A stretch of 64,000 bases of DNA from Misgurnus anguillicaudatus (GCF_027580225.2 NC_073340.2:15322001-15386000); one strand, 5' to 3'; counted from the first letter of the stretch, positions 12,621-24,026 are shown. Numbers and translations: made by a program. Notes: generated by a model from the sequence alone, not told the origin.

Positions 12621-13057
12621 TCAGCAGTAAGGGAGTGGAAAAGCACAAAAAACTTTTTTGAATTAAGGTTTCTGGCATGTCTGACAGCCCAAAAAACGGA
12701 AAGGTTTGCAGTTTGCAGTCGGTTTCTATGTAGATAGATAGCTATTTAAATAAGACAAACTCTTAAACATATACAGGGTCTCCTTATATGGCTGCCCAAC
12801 TGTTTTGTACAAAAGTATCAATGTTAGCTGGTGAAAGTACATTTCGTTTTAATAAAACTTTGGATAATGAAGTGTACAAATGGCTTGATTTCTATATTTG
12901 AAGGAAGAATGATCAAAAAATTGCTTTTGTGTGCTTTGGTGTTTTACAAACCTGGGCCAATATGAAGCTAGACTCGAATCCAAGTTGTACTTAATGGATA
13001 GAGTTGTGCTATCAATTTCTCACACAGATGTAACATCTTATTTTTTTAATAATTCTG

Positions 13058-13380
13058 TTAAAGCAACACCAAAGAGTTTTTTTTACCTTTAAATAACGTT
13101 TCCAAAAAAGTTTCAGTGGTTCATCCACTCAAAACAGGGTGAACGGCACTTTCACATTCGCTTTGCAACCCTCTATCGGCCAAAACCGCACTAAAGAAGT
13201 TTCCAACCGTCGGGTAGCGGTCCTGTAGTTCGAGTGAAAACTACAAAAACTTGCTTTACGGCAGACCTACTATCCAATCAGAGCCAGCTATGCTGCAGTA
13301 TTTACGACAGTGGTAATGAACAATTACGCTTCTAACCTGTAGGGGGAGCAAAGAGCCAGAGTTCTTTAGTGTTGCTTTAA
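13058..13380. mobile_element. TTAA-flanked MITE (323 bp)
   Basis: Inverted ends TTAAAGCAACACCAAAGA and the complement of TTAAAGCAACACTAAAGA are bounded by TTAA. Its right TTAA (13377-13380) is also the left TTAA of the next MITE. Confidence 0.9.
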
Positions 13381-13649
13381 AGGCACACCGTGGAACTTTT
13401 TAGCCACTAGGGGGTGCTAGACATGTATTTTTCACGTCTAGCACCCATAGAGGCCACAAGCGCCGCAGCACTGTTGCAAAGGAAAAGACGACAACTCTTT
13501 AGGTCACAACGTGTGCCTTCCAGCATGTCATATGAATATAATTTAATGGGTTTTATTTTTTTCAAACACCAAAAGATCGCGTAGCTCACGTTTACAAGCC
13601 AGTTGTAACGGTGGTCGATTGGTTAAAGTTTGTATTTAAAAAATTGCCT

Positions 13650-13717
13650 TAAAGGATGAATCGAACCCAGATTGCCTGTGTCGTAGGTCCATGACGCTAC
13701 CACTGTGCCACAGTGTC
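13650..13717 (-). repeat. tRNA-derived SINE-like segment
   Basis: On the minus strand it has a pol III box A (TGGCACAGTGGTAGC, 13695-13709) and a box B (GGGTTCGATTC, 13658-13668) at tRNA spacing. The bases that would form the acceptor stem do not pair, so this is not a functional tRNA gene. It is either a SINE head or a decayed tRNA copy. Confidence 0.55.
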
Positions 13718-13779
13718 ACGTGATATAAGTCTCTCTCTACACTCTTCAAGTATCCTCCAGTAAAATAAAATAAAAAATA

Positions 13780-14372
13780 GTGTTCGGCCGCACTCACATT
13801 ATCCAAACCAAACCAAACCATGCCCCAGCGCGATTGTCACCCCTCCCTACTCGCCCATGTGAACGCACTCACACTGTACTTTTAAATCGATCCAAATCTG
13901 GGCGCGCTTTCGTCATTAAGATGCGATTGTTTTGAAAAAAGCAGGAAGTAAAACTCTCTCTTTACACTGGAACCCATCGTAATGATAAGTCTGTGTTTTT
14001 TATTCGGAGACGTTTGGTGCGCGATTACAGACAGCCCTCTCACATGTCATCATATTGCTTAGTTGATCTGTCACGTGTGCAGCTCGGACATTTACGTAAC
14101 CCCGCTGTTCACATCAAAAGGTTTTTACGGAGGCAGATGAAGGTGAGTGGTAGCGCAACTGACGTCTTCACCTTTTGAATCGCGCTCGGGCGCGATTGCG
14201 CTCACACCACAGCCTTCTGCGCCTGAGCCCAAGTGAACCGCGCTCCGGCCCACCTTAACAAATCCGCGCCCGGGCGCAGAAAGGAGCGATCACACTAGTC
14301 AAACAAACCAGGCTTTGGGGGTCAAATGCGCCCGAGCGCGGTTTGGTTTGGATAGTGTGAGTGTGCCCTTAT
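13780..14372. mobile_element. TIR element with GC-rich interior (about 590 bp)
   Basis: Long inverted ends: CACTCACATTATCCAAACCA near 13790-13812 pairs with TGGTTTGGATAGTGTGAGTG near 14344-14363. The interior is rich in GCGCGATTG and CCCGGGCGC motifs, unlike the AT-rich surroundings. It resembles the 'GGGCACACTCACAC' MITEs of fish. Superfamily not determined. Confidence 0.75.
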
Positions 14373-14811
14373 ATATGCAAGCAATATAACATTACTTACT
14401 AGTCCAAAAGCATGACGGCCAAGTCAGCATTGGTCAGGAACCCCTCCTTCTCCTTTAGTTCACGCACTCTCCCGTTTTCTCTTTCTGGTCTCCTCCGACA
14501 AAACCTTAGGTTTCTTTTTCTTAGTTGCTGCTTCGACCATGACAAAAACATCAGGAAAATAAATACTTTCGCTCTCACGGCCGAATTTGAGGAAGTGGAG
14601 GTAGTGACGTATGCCGTAAAGCAGATTTTTGTAGTTCTTTTTGTGCTCGGGTTACTACCCGAAACCCCAAGTTAAAAGTACGAGTAAAAGGGATACAGAC
14701 CCCGTCAGGCTATGGTAGACATGTCATTCAACCTTATTTAAGTTGATGTACCAACACAAGGGTCTTGAAAATATATTATGAAGGTTGAAAAACTACAAAG
14801 TGTCACTTTAA

Positions 14812-15979
14812 TGAAATAATTTTCATTAACAAAAGCAAACGCCAACATCTGAGATCTGAGCAGCTTATAGTTGGGGTCTAACAGAAGCTGGGTTTTTATC
14901 CAAACGTGAAGTGAATCTTTTCAAAATTTGCAAAAAAAAAGCGAATAACAGTGATATTCTTAGTAACCAACAGTAAATCAAACAAGGCACTCTTAGAAAA
15001 TGGAGATGGGACTGCATTTAGTAACGATTGGAAAAGTTATAAGAAAAATGTAGATTTTATGCAGGCACTAGCAGCAAAGTCATTATGACAACATGGAGCC
15101 CCGTATGGAAAAGACAACGTCAGCAGAAACAGCAAACGGTCAGTCACGTGGGTTTAATGTTCGCTACGTCAGAATTGATTCAGCAAATGCATTTCCATCT
15201 TTAGTCAAAAACCACCTCAAGCGAGCGTAAAAACTTTTTGGTGAATTAAGGGATTTTTATTTGAAATTTGGGGTTTCCATCACTCGTTTCTTATGGGATA
15301 CTTCAAAATGAACATAATCCAGCTCGTAACTTTCCTACATGCAGTAATAGCTCAGTCTAAAGTTGCCATAACACACCAAACGGATGGCAGCAAAGTATAA
15401 GCTAAGGAGCAATCATTTAAAATCCACCAGATTTCATAAGAGTATATTTTCACAGGCAGCCAGGATTCTTAACAATCTGTTCCCCCACACTCTTTTTGGA
15501 CTGTAAATTTTCTGTTTCTTTGTGTTTGTACACACTATTGAATATGTCCATTTATTTAAGTGCAGTGCAGTAAGCCAGAAAAAAAGATGACTTGATCTAA
15601 TATATACTGCTCTCAACATAATGAAAGCATACAGTGAGAAGGGCTGTCAGTATCCAAAATGGACAACATACATCATAAAAACGCCATTAAAACACAAATC
15701 ATGTGACTCATGCAATATGTTCTTCTGAAGTTATATTACAGCTTTGTGTGAGGGGAAAACATGTAGTATTTTTCACAAAAAATGAACAAACAAAAAAATC
15801 ATATGTGCACATTTGGATTTGTTTGACATCAGTGAGACTAAATTGTTTCCTTCTAGTTCATTTTCTATAATATATAGAAGAAAATCAGTTAATATGACTT
15901 TAAAGATGTTTTTATTCGACGCATGTGTGTTGTTGCGATTACGCTTCTGGATGGGACTTAACTTCAAGTCTCTGTTGGT
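14812..15979. other. Intergenic, no feature seen
   Basis: AT-rich, no recognised gene or element. Confidence 0.4.
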
Positions 15980-16330
15980 TTAATGGTCTGACTAGTGGTT
16001 AAACTGAACTCTGGATCAAATACCTCATCGAAAATAACAATGTTTTGGTTTCCTAAAGAAAAGGGGGAGACGGAGATCATGGATCAATGCTATGTGAAGG
16101 GAGGTTTGGCAGCCGATCTGTAGTTGACATTGTATACATTAATTTTACACAGAAACGTTAGCTCAGTGTATTTTTGAATACGCTTAAGCTATGATTTGAA
16201 CTAAGGTAATTTACTGATATTTATTTTGCTTGTTATTAGAAATAAACTACTCTGATAGGACTTTTTGTGGAAGTTTACCGAAAGTTATATGTGTTCCACA
16301 AAGCCGTTTGTTTATGCTGTTACTGGTAAA
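15980..16330 (+). repeat. Dispersed repeat, copy 1
   Basis: Matches 46967-47345 in the same orientation over about 350 bp. Shared blocks include CTAGTGGTTAAACT / CTAGTGGCTAAACT, AGGTTTGGCAGCC, GTTAGCTCAGTGTAT and TGGAAGTTTACCG. No ends or coding sequence were recognised, so the class is unknown. Confidence 0.75.
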
Positions 16331-16332
16331 AC

Positions 16333-16553
16333 CGTCTATACACTCTAATAAATGCTGGGTTATTTTCAATCCACCATTGGGTCCAAAACGGACTAGCCCA
16401 GCTGTTGTGTTAAATTAACCCAGCAAATGTTTACATTTCACCCAACAATGGGTTGAAACAACCCAGCATGAGTTAAATTACAACCCAAGGGGCTGGGCTC
16501 AACCCTTTTTGACACAACGCTGGGTTGAATATAACACTGGCTTGAGTGTATGC
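16333..16553. mobile_element. MITE built from GCTGGGTT / AACCCAGC motifs
   Basis: Inverted ends ACACTCTAATAAATGCTGGG and complement of ACACTCAAGCCAGTG. The interior contains alternating AACCCAGC and GCTGGGTT blocks in both orientations, so it can fold extensively. Confidence 0.7.
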
Positions 16554-18508
16554 AAATATATATGCCATTGTCTGTTATATGTATATTCTTCTATATAGGA
16601 AGTATAATTGCTTGTATGTAGGGACAGATTTACTAACAGCTTGTGCCAGCACAAATAGCTCTTTTGCTGTTAAAAAACTACTGTCGGGATTTAGTAAAGT
16701 GATGAAAAGGCATGAACTTGTTATTGCGACTGACCTTATTGCATTATGCATTTGTAGGAATTTTCCTTTCAGACGCAAAATTTATTGGAGGAGAGCTTAA
16801 AAGAATTCAAAAGAATCACGAAGAAAGAAATTCGATTTACTAAGGTTTGCGCTCGTCAATTTACCAATTATTTAACGCCTAGAAAAAGCATCATTGAAAT
16901 TAGATTTATGCGCCTCTTTAACCTGCACCTTGTCAGTAAATCACCTGCAGAAATTCCTATCGACACTTTATTGAAATTCCACTCTCACGTTATTTGTCCT
17001 GTTAAGTAAATCTGGCCTCTAATGATCCAAGCAAATGGAGGCAACTCATTGCATTCAGGCAGCTAGACATGGTTAAGATGATCCGATGAAGTTCAAACAT
17101 CAATCACCAGAATGTGAAAGAAATAAGATTAGCTGCCTTTGAATGTGGCATGATTGCTGGTGCCAGATATTTTGGGATTCTTCTCCTCTTAGGATTTTCA
17201 TGCACAAACATCTCTACAGAGTTTAAAGGGATTGACTGAAAAAAGAATACAATGAAGGCATAACAGGTCTAACTCAAGTACAAGCAGTGCATCAAATAAA
17301 ATTATGAATATTATAAATATATATAAATCTCACACATGAAAATTACAATTTTTTTAAATATATGTTGCATATATCACAAATATGATCTATTTCTAATTTG
17401 TAAAACCCATACATGAACATACTGAAGTGTATATGTATATATTTCTTTAGCATTGTATCAGAATTTAGTATGTTTTCAATTTGTGAAAAGGAGCATCTAT
17501 CGCTTTAAATACGCATCTTGTTAATAGATCTTATTAACATGCATCTTGTCTACATCAAGCTCTTCTACATTTAAATTGCATTACACTATTGAAGAAAAAA
17601 GCCACCTATTTCTACAGCACAGAAAATCCTCTTTAAAGTGGCCTTGAATTTCCTTTGTGAATGTGAGAATCAAAGCCTAAAAGCCAGAAACATCTCTTGA
17701 TGTTTCATATCAAAGCCTCGTCGCAGTTATTACTGGTTATTTGGTGCATAAAATAAAAAACGACTAAGAGTATCTAATTAAGACTTCTCATACCAAAGGA
17801 AATAATCATATGGAAAAAAATTGACAGTATATGATAGATTCTTTGAAAAGATCTTTTGCTCTTTTCGAAGTTAATCTTTTTTATATATGTATTACAATAT
17901 TATGAGTTCATTTGCTATTAATCACAGGTTTATAATACTTCACACATAGATATAATGGTCGTTGTAATAATCTATGAATATATAATGGCATATTTGATTT
18001 GGTATACTGAAATAGATTGAATTCAACTAATACAATAATAGTGATGAAATACAGTCAAGAAAATCCATAAATGTAATTTCGTCTGTACATAAACCTCTAT
18101 CGTAGCTGCTTTAGTGCCAGTAATGTGTGTTTGTGAGTTCAGTGGCACTTCTATACCATGCCAGCTTGCAGGTCCTTTGTTTGAAAAGCTAACACAAAGA
18201 GATTGCAATATCATGACACCTCCACATATTGCTTTCTACCTACCGAGACCAAGAATAAACCAGACGTAAAGTTTAAGTTTCTCAGACGGCCCATTTCAAA
18301 AGACACTGGACAGTTTATTCATTCAACAATATTGACTTTTTCATGGAAAGCTGAGATCTATATTCGAGCTTAGAAGTCAGTAATAATGTCTGTCAGTCTA
18401 ATTTCAACAAAATTACAAGAAAATGTCATAAAAATAATCCCATGGATGTTGGATTTAAATTTGACCTGCGTTCCCTTCTAAAAATTCTAGCTAAGACCAG
18501 CATAAGCA
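16554..18508. other. Intergenic, no feature seen
   Basis: AT-rich, with several short chance ORFs. No motif supports a gene. Confidence 0.4.
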
Positions 18509-18655
18509 GGTGAGATGGTTTTAGCTGGTCTTCCAGCTTGGTTTTAGCTGGTCTTCCAGCTTGGTTTTAGCTGGTTTTGCTGGTGTAGCAAGCTGGTCGA
18601 GCTGTGTTTGGTCACTTTTTAAGCTGGTCTAGCTGGACTTAGCTGGTCAGGCTGG
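18509..18655 (+). repeat. 23-bp minisatellite (AGCTGGTCTTCCAGCTTGGTTTT)
   Basis: Three near-perfect 23-bp units begin at about 18517, 18540 and 18563. Degenerate AGCTGGTC-type units continue to about 18650. Each unit contains an inverted pair (AGCTGG / CCAGCT). Confidence 0.9.
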
Positions 18656-18775
18656 AAGAATTTTCATGTAACATTGTAACCTTATCTGGTATGAGTAAGA
18701 TCATACCAAAGATTGAAATCAATGTGAAATCATTGAGTGAAATCAAACTTTGATACACCTGATCTCTTTATTAGA

Positions 18776-19501
18776 TCCCGGGTAAGGCTTAAGTCTAGTC
18801 CAAGACTAAAATGCATGTTTAAGCTGAAATGGCGCTGTCCCGTGAGCGGGACACCTACGTTTACTTCAATATTTTCTATGTAAATGTTAATCTATCAAGA
18901 CAAACTATATATTGTTGGAAAGGTCTGAGAATGTAGTTTTCATATTTCAAAACCTTTTAGCAGTAATAATAATGCAGTAACTGTAATTTATTCATTTGTG
19001 ACACAAGTAGGCAGCAAACACCAAAGCAAACCAGCACAAACTTCAGTTTTTTTTACAATTTTATGTATTAAAAATAATACTATATGGCATTGTTATTTAT
19101 TACAAATAAATTTAAACTGCTTTAAAAAAAATAATATTTTCACCTCCAGACACTTCCCTAAAAAACGTTGAAGTGTCTTCTTTAAAACAAAAAATTACCA
19201 AAATTAAAACCAAAATTAGACTTCTAGACCAAAAAAAAAAAAAAAATGCCAGAGTTATATTAATTTAAAGGTTTATATCACCTTTTCACCAACCCCTCAC
19301 TCAAAAAGGGCTGCGCCAGTTAAAGGGTTAACTGAATGCAGCTTGCACTGACATATCTTAAAATATATTAGTATCATTGTTTTGTCTCAAGATGCAAATC
19401 AGTAATGTTTTAAATGTTGCAAGTTATGTTTGTAAACTACATAAATGTCTTAAAATAACTTGGACCCAGTCCTGGCTTAATCTAAACCCTGTCCAGGAAT
19501 C
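18776..19501. mobile_element. MITE 'GGTAAGGCTTAAG', split by another element
   Basis: Left end GGTAAGGCTTAAGTCTAGTC and right end CCTGGCTTAATCTAAACCC are an imperfect inverted pair. The right half (from about 19330) reads as the continuation of the left half, which ends at GTTTAAGCTGA near 18827, so a segment of about 500 bp was inserted between them. Confidence 0.7.
18828..19325. mobile_element. Nested TIR element (about 500 bp)
   Basis: Ends AAATGGCGCTGTCCCG and the complement of AACTGGCGCAGCCC face each other inside the MITE. Borders are approximate, and no clear target-site duplication was found. Confidence 0.5.
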
Positions 19502-19504
19502 CAT

Positions 19505-19770
19505 CCCTATGAGACTTTACCCCAGAATTTACAGACATACTTTACTTTATTTAACTTATTATCTACGTAGTGAAAATTTGTCTCTGGCCAACACATAAAA
19601 AATAAAAAAAATACAAAACACACCAGTCTTTTAAAAATTTGACAGCACTTGGCACAAAATATATTTAATAAACTTTCTTTATAACGTCTTCCTGATGGCA
19701 ACAATTGAAACTCACTGTGTAGGGGGTGACTCACATCATTGACTACATCGGTAGAGATCATTCAAGTGTA
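19505..19770 (-). pseudogene. LINE ORF2 C-terminus and 3' end (downstream half of a split LINE)
   Basis: The minus-strand reading includes 'DVVNDVSHPLHSEF' and 'LLPSGRRYK', the conserved C-terminal motif of CR1/L2/Tx1-type LINE ORF2 proteins, followed by a 3' tail. It continues the LINE fragment at 28977-29935. Removing the 9.2-kb element between them rejoins 'IIGKTH' to 'LNDLYR', the order expected in such ORFs. Confidence 0.8.
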
Positions 19771-20207
19771 TAGGGTGCGTTCACACGACAAAATTTCGGG
19801 AGTGACAACCGTATTTACTTACAGGTGTGAGTCTGGAAGTGTCCTGTTCAGACAGCGAATTAAAGACACAAATAGAACACTGCCTGTATGAACGAGCAAC
19901 CGACCTCAAACCCGTATTCTAGTTACACGCGGCGCCTGTAACCATAGTGACGGACGAATATATTAAAAAAAAGTATTATTTATGCAATGGGCAAACTTTA
20001 TTTATGTAATTAACAAAAACAGCTGGCTGGTGTAAAGCTTACTATTGTGCAGAGAAAAATAAACAAGGCTGGTTCCTTATTAAAGTTTTAATTTCCAAAA
20101 TGAATGAACATAAAATCAGTTTCAGCAACTGCACGTTTTACCAAAGCAGATATATACAATATAAAAGTAATCATAATGACTTATGAAGCATAATGAAGCA
20201 AATCATA

Positions 20208-20660
20208 GGCTGCGTCCGAAAACTCTAAATTGCTGCCTTCTGAGGCAGCTTTCCAAGGCAGCAAGGCATCAAGGCATGTCCGAATTCAATGTTTGGTTTA
20301 CTTCCTGTCTCCTGAGATACCTATGCGTGGACGTACATTAAGAATGTGATTGGTCGAGTCCGGTCGAGTTCGAAAAAATAAAATGGCGGCCAAGGACGCG
20401 ACTGGACCACCAATTTAGTGTAAATAAAGGTATATTTTTACTTTTTACACCTTTTAATTGCATTTCTAGCGAGAAATTAGTATTGTAGTTTTCAAATATG
20501 TGATTAGTTATCACAAAGGCGCCCTCTGTTTAAATTTCAAACACGCTGCCTTAGAAGTGTGTCCGAAAGTCTTCCTCTGAGCTACCTTCATGCCTCCGAA
20601 GTCATTTCCTCATGAGGCAGCGAGGCAACGAGTCACTGCCTTGAGTTTATGGACGCAGCA
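20208..20660. mobile_element. MITE 'GGCTGCGTCCGAAA' (about 450 bp)
   Basis: Ends GGCTGCGTCCGAAAACTC and GAGTTTATGGACGCAGC are inverted. Internal AAGGCAGC and GAGGCAGC blocks recur in both orientations. A 15-base direct repeat (ATAATGAAGCAAATC) occurs on both sides, longer than a normal DNA-transposon duplication. Related ends bound 34731-35142. Confidence 0.8.
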
Positions 20661-20748
20661 ATAATGAAGCAAATCGATCCGTTTTTGCAAGAAATCGAAC
20701 TTTATTTAAACCATTAACGCAGCCAAATAGGAAGTGCGCTTACACTGT

Positions 20749-21192
20749 AAAAAATAATATGCCCCATCTACTCAATAAAATTGTGGCAACAGATTACAAC
20801 CAATATCATCATTAATTACATTCAACAAATCAAAATTGATTTAGATTTACTCTATAAACTCCTTAATATTTACATATTCAAAAAGCCAAACTGCAATTTG
20901 CAATTAAAATTTTTATTAAAATTTAAACAAAAATATTGTGTATACTAGACAAAGATCTAGCACTATACAATAAAAAATATTATGCCATATCTACTCAATA
21001 AAAGTGTGGCAACAGATTACAAGCAATATCATTAATTAAATTCAACAAATAAAAATTGTGTTAGAATCACTCCATAAACTCTTTAATAGTAACCCATTCA
21101 AAAAGGTAATCTGCAATTTGCAATTAGAAATTAATTTCAATTTAAACAAAATATTGGGTATACAGGACAAAGACCTAGCACTATACAATAAA
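20749..21192 (+). repeat. 222-bp tandem duplication (two copies)
   Basis: Units 20749-20970 and 20971-21192 share TCTACTCAATAAAA, GTGGCAACAGATTACAA, CTGCAATTTGCAATTA and CTAGCACTATACAATAAA. They differ by scattered substitutions and small indels, so the duplication is not very recent. Confidence 0.9.
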
Positions 21193-21501
21193 TTCTATTC
21201 AATTATACTATTTTAATTTAAATCATCCATTAATATTTTTATTAGTAATGAGTATTATATCTGATTTCAGAATGACAGACAAAGATGAATCAATTCTTAT
21301 TTTATTGCAGTCAAAAGAGCAGGAAAGCATCTCATTTTAATGGTGTATTTGTAACAGTGTAAAACTTAAAAAAAGTATTTTACACTCTTTAAAGAAAACC
21401 GTCCACATTTCCCGACGAAAGGTTTCATGTTTGTGTTCTGTTACATTGATTCACACCCAGAAAATCAGACAGCAGTTTAGACTTACTGTACTGTAATCAG
21501 T

Positions 21502-21738
21502 TCATAAACTTTGAAGAATCCAGCTCCAAGAAAAGTTTCTGAAACACCTGAAAAGATGCCTGGGATACTGGAGATTCAATGCATAGATCCAATCCAGTGA
21601 GGATAAAGCCTGCCCTGTGAACACCTTTAAGGCCTCGATAACAATTCCAGCATCCTTTGGGCTTCCACTCCTAGAAGATCCATTCTTTACAATTACAGCC
21701 ATCACAAGCTGTCCAGGTCCCTCCTCTTCATCTTTATC
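21502..21738 (-). pseudogene. Last exon of an uncharacterised fish multigene-family protein, frameshifted
   Basis: On the minus strand a strong acceptor (TTTAATGTTGCAG, AG at 21740-21739) opens an exon reading 'DKDEEEGPGQLVMAVIVK...' and then 'DWIYALNLQYP'. The 'IYALNL.YP' core with an acidic run before it resembles the C-terminus of an uncharacterised multicopy teleost family, sometimes labelled SAMD3-like (from memory, no search). After 'LQYP' the expected helix appears only in another frame ('FQVFQKLFLELDSSKF'), so there is a one-base frameshift. Possible upstream minus-strand exons end at GT donors at 22138 (AAAAG/GTGAGG) and 22360 (AAAAG/GTGAGT). The exon lies inside a TIR element. Confidence 0.55.
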
Positions 21739-22247
21739 CTGCAACATTAAACAGCAAATATGTCTTAAAACCTTTATAAATGTATACAGCTTGAATATTG
21801 AAATAATCCACACATTAAACAGATAAAAAGAAAACTGGAAGATATGTGCAATGGAGTTCATCCGAGTTTGTGGCTTATTAGGTATGTTTGAAATGTGCAA
21901 TAATATTGAAAACTGATAATAAATTCTCATTGGAATTTCAAATAATATCAAAAAATGTTTGAAAAGATATATAATCTATATTTATAATTAGGGCAAATCT
22001 TTTCCCTACATTTTTTTCTGTCACACGACAGTCACATATTTATTTGTTAACCAAGTTACTCACATGTTTATATACACACACATACACTATATACACAATA
22101 TAATATGTACAATATATTCATTTAAAAATATTCCTCACCTTTTGTTGTGAATAAAGTTCTCCCTCAGCAATGTTTCACGTTGCCTGCAGGAAGCTGCAGT
22201 ACGTTACAGGCCTTCATGAACACACAATTTAGATAATAGGTCGCAAA

Positions 22248-22281
<34 letters not shown>

Positions 22282-22282
22282 T
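22248..22282. repeat. (TAA)n microsatellite
   Basis: About eleven AAT/TAA units with one interruption near the right end. Confidence 0.9.
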
Positions 22283-23895
22283 AATAATATTCAATTTACA
22301 TTATGTAGAAAGCTTAAACATTTTAAAAAGACAACTTATACATTTAATATCTTACTCACCTTTTGTGGAATTAAATGAATAATGTTATATTTCCCCTCAG
22401 TAATGATACTGTACTCGCGGGAAAATTCAACACAGGGCGTCGCAATTGAGCACACAATTAATTTACAGCGAAGAAGTTTTACATTACCAATTTATTCGAA
22501 TACTTTGTGGATATAGTTAACACAAAACTAAATAAACCGAAAAAGACCGCAGTAAAGTCACATTTATTTTTATAACACAAACCAAGCGAGCGAGCAGAAT
22601 TTGTCATAATAGATACATACATGATACATATCTATGAGAGTTAGTGATAAGAGAACCCACCCATTCAGAGGAACAGTATGATTGGTCAGTTTTTCTGTCA
22701 CTCAAAATGAGTTGCATCTGGACCACCAATCGCAGCATGCGAATCGACGAATGCATCCTAGATATGCGACCTCCTGGGTCCTAAAGCTGAAGTTACGTCC
22801 AAACCCAGGTCATATTAATCCTTATTGTAATTAATATTTACAAATTATACAAAGAAACCCTGCTTATAGACTTTTAAGACTAAAGATTGCCCGTTAAATT
22901 TACCCGAAATGAATTTTATCCACAGTTTAAACACTACATTGACGTCACAGCCAGCGGAGATTTTCAGCGACACTGGCCGAGGTGAGGCGACGTTGTCCGG
23001 TATATTTACGCGCGGAGTGCCGGCTGATTATCTGGAGCTCCCATCGCCACAAAACTCAAAGGAAATGTTTAAATAGGCGATATCTTTATGAACCTACTGC
23101 AGATTCTTGTTTAAAAAACATACATTCTCGACTGAAATGCTTTCAAAACTTTGAATTTTGGCACAATAACAGAAATATTTCCTAAATCCGTCTGCTCAGC
23201 GCTCACGACCTGCAATACAACCCGGAATGGTTTTTGATTTAAAACAGCTGATTAATATTACGTTGGATTTATTCAGTATTCGCTACATGCACAGATACAC
23301 AATAAGAATAGCTAAATCCTTCACAAAAACAATAAGTTGTTTTTATTCCAGTCATTTTTAAAGAATTTGAACACAAAAAAAAAACAAACTATATGAAATT
23401 AATTTTATTAAATAAAGTTTACATATTCAATTTCATAAAATCTACAAGCCTGCAGAATGACTTTTTACAGTGTACGCTCCCGCTCTGTAGGTGGCGCAGA
23501 GAGTATGGTTTACCAACCGCAGGCAAAACCAGCCTCTTAGCGCCACCTAAAGAGCGGGAGTGTAAAAAGCGCACTTTATATGTTGCAACAGTTCTGTATG
23601 GACGCTAATAATGTTGTAAATAACGTTCAATATCCTGCAAAAACCGACCGATTTGCTTCACAAGCAGCAAAAAATGTCACCAGGAGTCATGGAGATTACT
23701 TTTGTATTGGATATATCTGCTTTTTGACCTCTCAAACTGATGCATCTTTTGCTTGCATTATTTGAATCACAGATGTGTTTTTTTTTTTGCAAAATATCTT
23801 CTTTGTTGCTCTACTGAAGATAAAAGGTGAGTAAATAAACAGCAAATTTTTATATCCCTTTTATTATATAGTTAACATATGAATCGTCCACTTTT

Positions 23896-24008
23896 TGTCA
23901 CATGCTGTTCTAAATAATACTGTTGCTATGCATACTCGACCTGTAGTGGTGAACCGGAAATAAAAGATTGAGTTCCTCCCCAGTGCCGTGTTGGTTGTGT
24001 ATATGACA
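23896..24008 (+). repeat. 5' LTR (113 bp)
   Basis: Begins TGTCACATGCTG and ends GTGTATATGACA, identical to 28459-28571 except one base. It contains AATAAA (in GGAAATAAAAGATTG), a plausible polyadenylation signal. At 113 bp it is unusually short, so the promoter must be compact or partly downstream. Confidence 0.95.
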
Positions 24009-24026
24009 TGGTGTCAGAACAGAAGT
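24009..24026 (+). promoter_or_regulatory. Primer-binding site
   Basis: TGGTGTCAGAACAGAAG directly follows the LTR. It begins TGG, the complement of a tRNA 3' CCA end, as needed for tRNA-primed minus-strand synthesis. The tRNA was not identified. Confidence 0.75.

Larger units (their letters stand above)
13377..14811. mobile_element. TTAA-flanked MITE interrupted by two insertions
   Basis: The left end (TTAAAGGCACACCGTGG...TTTTTAGCCACTAGGGGG) and right end (complement of TTAAAGTGACACTTTG) are imperfect inverted repeats bounded by TTAA. Inside are a tRNA-like segment (about 13650-13717) and a second TIR element (13780-14372). The outer assignment rests on the ends and the familiar 'TAGCCACTAGGGGG' subterminal motif of fish MITEs, so it is less certain than its neighbours. 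Confidence 0.6.
20743..23472. mobile_element. 2.73-kb 'DNA-TA'-type element carrying a broken spliced gene
   Basis: Inverted ends CACTGTAAAAA (20743) and TTTTTACAGTG (ending 23472) with TA on each side (20741-20742, 23473-23474). Removing it restores the foldback MITE around it. The CACTGTAAAAA + TA pattern matches small TA-target elements abundant in zebrafish-like genomes. Inside are a 222-bp tandem duplication near the left end, a minus-strand C-terminal coding exon (21502-21738) with a good splice acceptor, two further minus-strand splice-donor-like sites (22138, 22360) and a (TAA)n run. No transposase reading frame. It may be a capture of host gene sequence. Confidence 0.7.
20731..23580. 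mobile_element. Foldback MITE split by a 2.7-kb TA-flanked element
   Basis: The right arm (23533-23578, GCGCCACC...AGAGCGGGAG...GTAAAAAGCGCAC) pairs with a left arm that exists only when 20731-20742 (GAAGTGCGCT TA) is joined to 23475-23505 (CGCTCCCGCTCT...AGGTGGCGC). The foldback of about 115 bp therefore predates the insertion at its TA. Confidence 0.75.

Noticed and set aside
13650..13717. Functional tRNA gene on the minus strand
   Set aside because: Boxes A and B are present, but the acceptor-stem bases do not pair and it sits inside a MITE. Called SINE-like instead.
14412..14675. 87-codon plus-strand ORF
   Set aside because: Lies inside a TTAA MITE near its right end. No recognisable motif or splice context.
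16785..17009. 74-codon plus-strand ORF and its neighbour at 16546-16800
   Set aside because: AT-rich, with no homology recognised and no supporting splice sites. Treated as chance.
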